A stretch of DNA of 34,341 nucleotides, from positions 1 through 34,341 of the forward strand of contig JAEWCE010000129.1 in assembly GCA_023390785.1 (NCBI GenBank), given 5' to 3'. Source of the DNA: Pseudomonadota bacterium (GTDB lineage: Bacteria > Pseudomonadota > Alphaproteobacteria > Rhizobiales > Devosiaceae). The position numbers were made by a program, and so were the translations under genes. Below are positions 31,344-34,341 of this stretch, piece by piece; the first letter of the stretch is position 1, and every line of letters begins with the position of its first letter. Below the pieces are notes generated by a model that was not told the origin of the DNA, did not search any database, and was given only the letters and a program-made list of their open reading frames with translations.

Positions 31344-31607
31344 CTATTTCGGCTTGCCGCGCGGTTTGACGTTCGTTGTCATCGGGCTTGGCTTCTTCGG
31401 CCGGACCCAGCCGCGGGGCGGCACGGCAACCGGAATATTGGTGCCGAGCCCCATCTGCCCTGGCGGCGGCTTGCGGATCGACGGGCCCTTCAGCGCCTCG
31501 ATCTCGTTGCGCAGCGCCGCCGCCCGCTCGAACTCCTCGGCCGCCGCGGCCTCGGCCATCTGCCGGGTCAGGTCTTCGATCTTCTTCTGGATGGACTGCG
31601 ACGACAT
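31344..31607 (-). CDS. Small UvrB/UvrC-motif protein
   Basis: 87 residues. The N-terminal part (about 5-40: IQKKIEDLTRQMAEAAAAEE, then FERAAALRNEIEAL) is a UVR motif, the helical hairpin by which UvrB and UvrC interact. The remainder is proline- and lysine-rich with no fold evident (RGWVRPKKPSP, KPRGKPK) and may contact DNA. The ATG at 31607 shares its A with the stop of the ligase gene (TGATG), so it is translationally coupled to the ligase and is the last gene of the exonuclease-ligase operon. It carries no nuclease domain. A role as adaptor or regulator of repair is inference. Confidence 0.85.
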   Translation of the reverse strand: MSSQSIQKKIEDLTRQMAEAAAAEEFERAAALRNEIEALKGPSIRKPPPGQMGLGTNIPVAVPPRGWVRPKKPSPMTTNVKPRGKPK

Positions 31608-33184
31608 CACGTGGCCTCCACGAAGATCTGCATGTCGGCGAGGGTTGCCGCCTCCGCGGCCGGCTTGTCCCAGCGGATGCGGTTGATGCGCGGGAAGCGC
31701 AGGGCGACCCCGGATTTGTGCCGGGTGGAGCGTTGTGCGCTGTCGAAGGCCACCTCGAACACCAGTTCCTTTCTCACCTCGCGCACCGGTCCGAAGGCCT
31801 GCACCGTATTGTTGCGCACCCATTTGTCGAGCTGCTTCAGCTCCTCGTCGGTGAAGCCGAAATAGGCCTTGCCGATCGGCACGATCTCGTTGCCGGCCCA
31901 GACGCCGAACGTGTAGTCGGAATAGAACGAGCTTCGCTTGCCATGCCCGCGCTGCGCATACATCAGAATGGCATCGACCACGTTGGGGTCGCGCTTCCAT
32001 TTGAACCACAAGCCCTTGGGACGGCCCGGCACATAGGGTGAGCTCCTGAGCTTCAGCATCACGCCCTCATGCCCATGCTCGGCGGCGCCGCGCCGGCGCA
32101 TTTCGGCCAGCTGCGGCCAGTCGGCGAACGGCAGCACCTCGGACACGTCCATGCGCGTCTGCGGGTGGCGCGCGAACCAGGCTTCGAGACGCTGGCGGCG
32201 ATCGCTCCAGGGCAGCGTGCGGATGTCGTCGCGGCCGTCGAACAGCATGTCGTAGACGCGCACGAAGGCGGGGAATTCGTCCATCAGCCTCGGTGTTGCG
32301 ACCTTGCGGTTGAGCCGCTGCTGCAGGTCGTTGAACGGCGCTGCCTGCAGATCGCGCCCCACCAGCAGTTCGCCGTCGAGCACGCCCTCGCCGAAGACGT
32401 TGTCGACCAGATCGGGGAACCCCGTCGCGATATCGTCGCCGGTACGCGAAAACAGCGAGGCCCGGCCCCGCCCGAGAATGAGCTGCACGCGAATGCCGTC
32501 CCATTTCCATTCGGCCGCAAACTCGGCCGGATCGAGCACTGCCAGGTCCTTGGCCTCGTCGATGGGGTTGGAGAGCATCAGCGGATGAAAGCGCGAGTCA
32601 TGGTCGATGTCGGGCCGCTCGGCCGCGCCGTCGAGCCAGGCGAAGAGCTCGGTGTAGGGCATTTCGAGTCCGTGCCAGATCTCTTCGAGCTCCTGCAGGT
32701 CCTTGCCGCTCATCTCCGCCAGCGCCGTCTTGGCGAGGCGGGCATTGACGCCGATGCGCAAGGCGCCCGTTGCCAGTTTCACCAGCGCCCAGCGCTCATT
32801 GATGGCCGCGCGGGTGAGCAGCGACGCGATGAGCTTGGGTAGCGCCGACTTCGCGGTGGTGTTGAACAGCTCGATCAGCTCGGTGAGCGACGGCAGGTCC
32901 TGCTGCGCGCCATGGTGCGGCCAGATCAGCGCGATCGTCTCGCCCAGGTCGCCGACATAGTCGTAGCTGAGCGCAAACAGGTGCGGATCGACCTCGGCGG
33001 TGACCACTTCGCGCAGCACCGCCGGCTTGACGTTCTTGAACGTCAGCGCCCCGGTGAGGATGGCGAGCGCATAGCCGCGGTCGGGGTCCGGCGTCGCGGC
33101 GAAATACTGAACCATCGCCTCGAGCTTGCGGTTGCGCGACGGCGTGAGCGCCAGCACTTCGAGGAGCTGCGCGAACTTCTTCAT
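31607..33184 (-). CDS. ATP-dependent DNA ligase (ligase-associated repair cassette type)
   Basis: 525 residues. It seals nicks using ATP and is distinct from the essential NAD-dependent LigA. The N-terminal helical DNA-binding domain spans about 1-195. The adenylation motif I is EWKWDGIR with nucleophile Lys227, followed by FSRTGDDI, LDGELLVG, the GHEGVMLK motif and WFKWKRDP. A C-terminal OB-fold (about 415-520) contains KAYFGFTDEELKQLDKWV and VALRFPRINRIRWDKP. This matches the bacterial ligase that is usually encoded beside a metallo-beta-lactamase exonuclease, an Lhr-like helicase and a PdeM-type phosphoesterase. Its ATG overlaps the exonuclease stop by four bases (ATGA). Confidence 0.95.
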   Translation of the reverse strand: MKKFAQLLEVLALTPSRNRKLEAMVQYFAATPDPDRGYALAILTGALTFKNVKPAVLREVVTAEVDPHLFALSYDYVGDLGETIALIWPHHGAQQDLPSLTELIELFNTTAKSALPKLIASLLTRAAINERWALVKLATGALRIGVNARLAKTALAEMSGKDLQELEEIWHGLEMPYTELFAWLDGAAERPDIDHDSRFHPLMLSNPIDEAKDLAVLDPAEFAAEWKWDGIRVQLILGRGRASLFSRTGDDIATGFPDLVDNVFGEGVLDGELLVGRDLQAAPFNDLQQRLNRKVATPRLMDEFPAFVRVYDMLFDGRDDIRTLPWSDRRQRLEAWFARHPQTRMDVSEVLPFADWPQLAEMRRRGAAEHGHEGVMLKLRSSPYVPGRPKGLWFKWKRDPNVVDAILMYAQRGHGKRSSFYSDYTFGVWAGNEIVPIGKAYFGFTDEELKQLDKWVRNNTVQAFGPVREVRKELVFEVAFDSAQRSTRHKSGVALRFPRINRIRWDKPAAEAATLADMQIFVEAT

Positions 33185-34188
33185 TGGCCCTCCTCGCTGT
33201 CCTCGTAGGCCTCGATGCGCAGCGGCTCGGCGGCAAGGCCCTGCTGCTGGCTCCAATAGACCAGCGCGTCCTCGCGGCCATGCGTGACCCAGATGGTGGA
33301 GGCGCCGGCTTCGGTGATGGTCTGGCGCAGCTCGTTCCAGTCGGCATGGTCGGAGATCACCAGCGGCAGCTCGACGCCCGATTGCCGGGCGCGCTGCTTG
33401 ACGCTCATCCAGCCCGAGGCGACGGCCAGCACCGGATCGGGCAACCGCCGCGACCAGCGGTCCTTGATGGCGGACGGCGGTGCGATGACCACCTGCCCCG
33501 CCAGTTCCGCCTTGGGCACGTCCAGCGATGGGCGCAACTCGCCCAGCGCGATGCCACGCTCGACATAGAGCTCGCACAGCCGGATCATGGCGCCGTGCAG
33601 GTAGATCGGCGCGTCATAGCCCGATTGCCGGAGCAGCGAGATGACGCGCTGCGCCTTGCCCAGTGCATAGCAGCCGATGACGTGGGCGCGCTCGGGAAAG
33701 GCGGCGATGGAACGCCGCAGCCGGGCGATCTCGTCGGCCGGATGCGGGTGCTGGAACACCGGCAACCCGAACGTTGCCTCGGTGACCAGCAGATCGCATT
33801 TGACCAGCTCGAATGGCTGCGCCGTGCGATCCTCGAGCCGCTTGTAGTCGCCGGTGACGACGATGCGCTGGCCGCGGTGCTCGAGCCGCACCTGCGCCGA
33901 GCCGAGGATGTGGCCCGCCGGATGGAGGCTGATGGTGACGCCATCGATGTCGCGCGTTTCACCATAGGGCAACGGTTCCCAGCGCCCGGCCGCGTCGGCA
34001 CCGTAGCGCGCCTGCATGATGGCGATGGTGTCGGGGGTCGCGAGCACCGCGCCATGCCCCGGGCGCGCATGGTCGGCATGCCCGTGCGTGATGATGGCCC
34101 GGGCCCGCGGCTGCGGCGGATCGATATAGATGCCGTTGGGCACGATGCGCAGATCGCGCGTGAGGAAGGGCTCCATGCTGGCAAGCAT
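33181..34188 (-). CDS. Ligase-associated metallo-beta-lactamase-fold DNA exonuclease
   Basis: 335 residues, of the MBL/beta-CASP-like nuclease group related to SNM1/Artemis and mRNA 3'-end processing factors. The zinc motif is THGHADHAR (His35, His37, Asp39, His40). Further ligands are suggested by HPAGHILGSAQV, VTGDYKR and the C-terminal ISDHADW. It is the known partner of the ATP-dependent ligase encoded next, with a four-base overlap (ATGA), and is thought to trim DNA ends before ligation. The ATG at 34188 is the first in frame; an ATG at 34176 is equally plausible, and neither has a strong Shine-Dalgarno sequence. The 150 bp between it and the window edge hold no recognisable gene. Confidence 0.94.
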   Translation of the reverse strand: MLASMEPFLTRDLRIVPNGIYIDPPQPRARAIITHGHADHARPGHGAVLATPDTIAIMQARYGADAAGRWEPLPYGETRDIDGVTISLHPAGHILGSAQVRLEHRGQRIVVTGDYKRLEDRTAQPFELVKCDLLVTEATFGLPVFQHPHPADEIARLRRSIAAFPERAHVIGCYALGKAQRVISLLRQSGYDAPIYLHGAMIRLCELYVERGIALGELRPSLDVPKAELAGQVVIAPPSAIKDRWSRRLPDPVLAVASGWMSVKQRARQSGVELPLVISDHADWNELRQTITEAGASTIWVTHGREDALVYWSQQQGLAAEPLRIEAYEDSEEGQ

Positions 34189-34341
34189 AACGCGGCGGAC
34201 ATGAGGGGGTTCACCTTTCTTGCGGGCGAGCGAACGCGCCCGGTGGGCCGGGTGGGAGGCAGTCGCGCCGCATCGACATGCGGCATGGCGAGGCTCCTGT
34301 CCCGGAGCCGGTAGACGGCGTGAAATGAGACCGGAGCCTCG

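Noticed and set aside
33028..33045. Palindrome TGACGTTC-TT-GAACGTCA, superficially like the fad operators
   Set aside because: The TGACG half-sites are eight bases apart instead of four, and the site lies inside the ligase coding region away from any promoter; likely chance.

Overview
The window is GC-rich, densely packed bacterial chromosome. Gene content points to an alphaproteobacterium of the Rhizobiales/Hyphomicrobiales type: a GapR (DUF2312) nucleoid protein, a DUF1036 exported protein, a cysteine-free L36, a metallo-exonuclease/ATP-dependent DNA ligase pair and abundant ABC uptake systems. The genus cannot be fixed from the sequence alone; a Devosia-like lineage is a guess. No rRNA, tRNA, CRISPR array, transposase or phage gene was seen.

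Layout. 1-907: C-terminal two thirds of UDP-glucose 6-dehydrogenase, cut by the window edge. 1015-2793: ClC-family anion transporter with a CBS pair. 2829-5904: gapR (minus), an exported DUF1036 protein, pyruvate kinase and a translationally coupled free-methionine-(R)-sulfoxide reductase. 6047-6840: a poorly defined small gene, then a cold-shock protein with a strong terminator. 6846-10336 (minus): a sugar-type ABC importer made of a Tat-exported binding protein and one polypeptide in which both permeases are fused; no ATPase gene is nearby. 10685-14684 (plus, divergent from the importer): two tandem amidohydrolase-2 proteins, a Rieske protein and an M20 peptidase. The first three genes overlap by one base each. 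A LacI-type operator lies in the shared divergent region. 14755-14880: rpmJ.

15023-20627 (minus): oppABCDF peptide importer, in which oppC carries an apparent one-base deletion. 20913-26676 (minus): fadE-fadJ-fadI beta-oxidation operon. 26897-28994 (plus, divergent): fadD overlapping a MerR-family regulator. Near-identical TTGACG-N4-CGTCAA type palindromes sit on the -35 regions of the fadE and fadD promoters and just upstream of the oppA promoter. This suggests that the local MerR protein controls fatty-acid degradation and perhaps peptide uptake. 28991-31198 (minus): PAS-GAF-GGDEF-EAL cyclic-di-GMP enzyme. 31344-34188 (minus): overlapping genes for a metallo-beta-lactamase exonuclease, an ATP-dependent DNA ligase and a small UvrB/UvrC-motif protein.

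The two most interesting parts are the uncharacterised importer/amidohydrolase/Rieske locus (about 6.8-14.7 kb), which looks like a self-contained uptake and catabolism unit for an unknown compound, and the operator network around the fad genes. The best concrete anomaly is the broken oppC frame.
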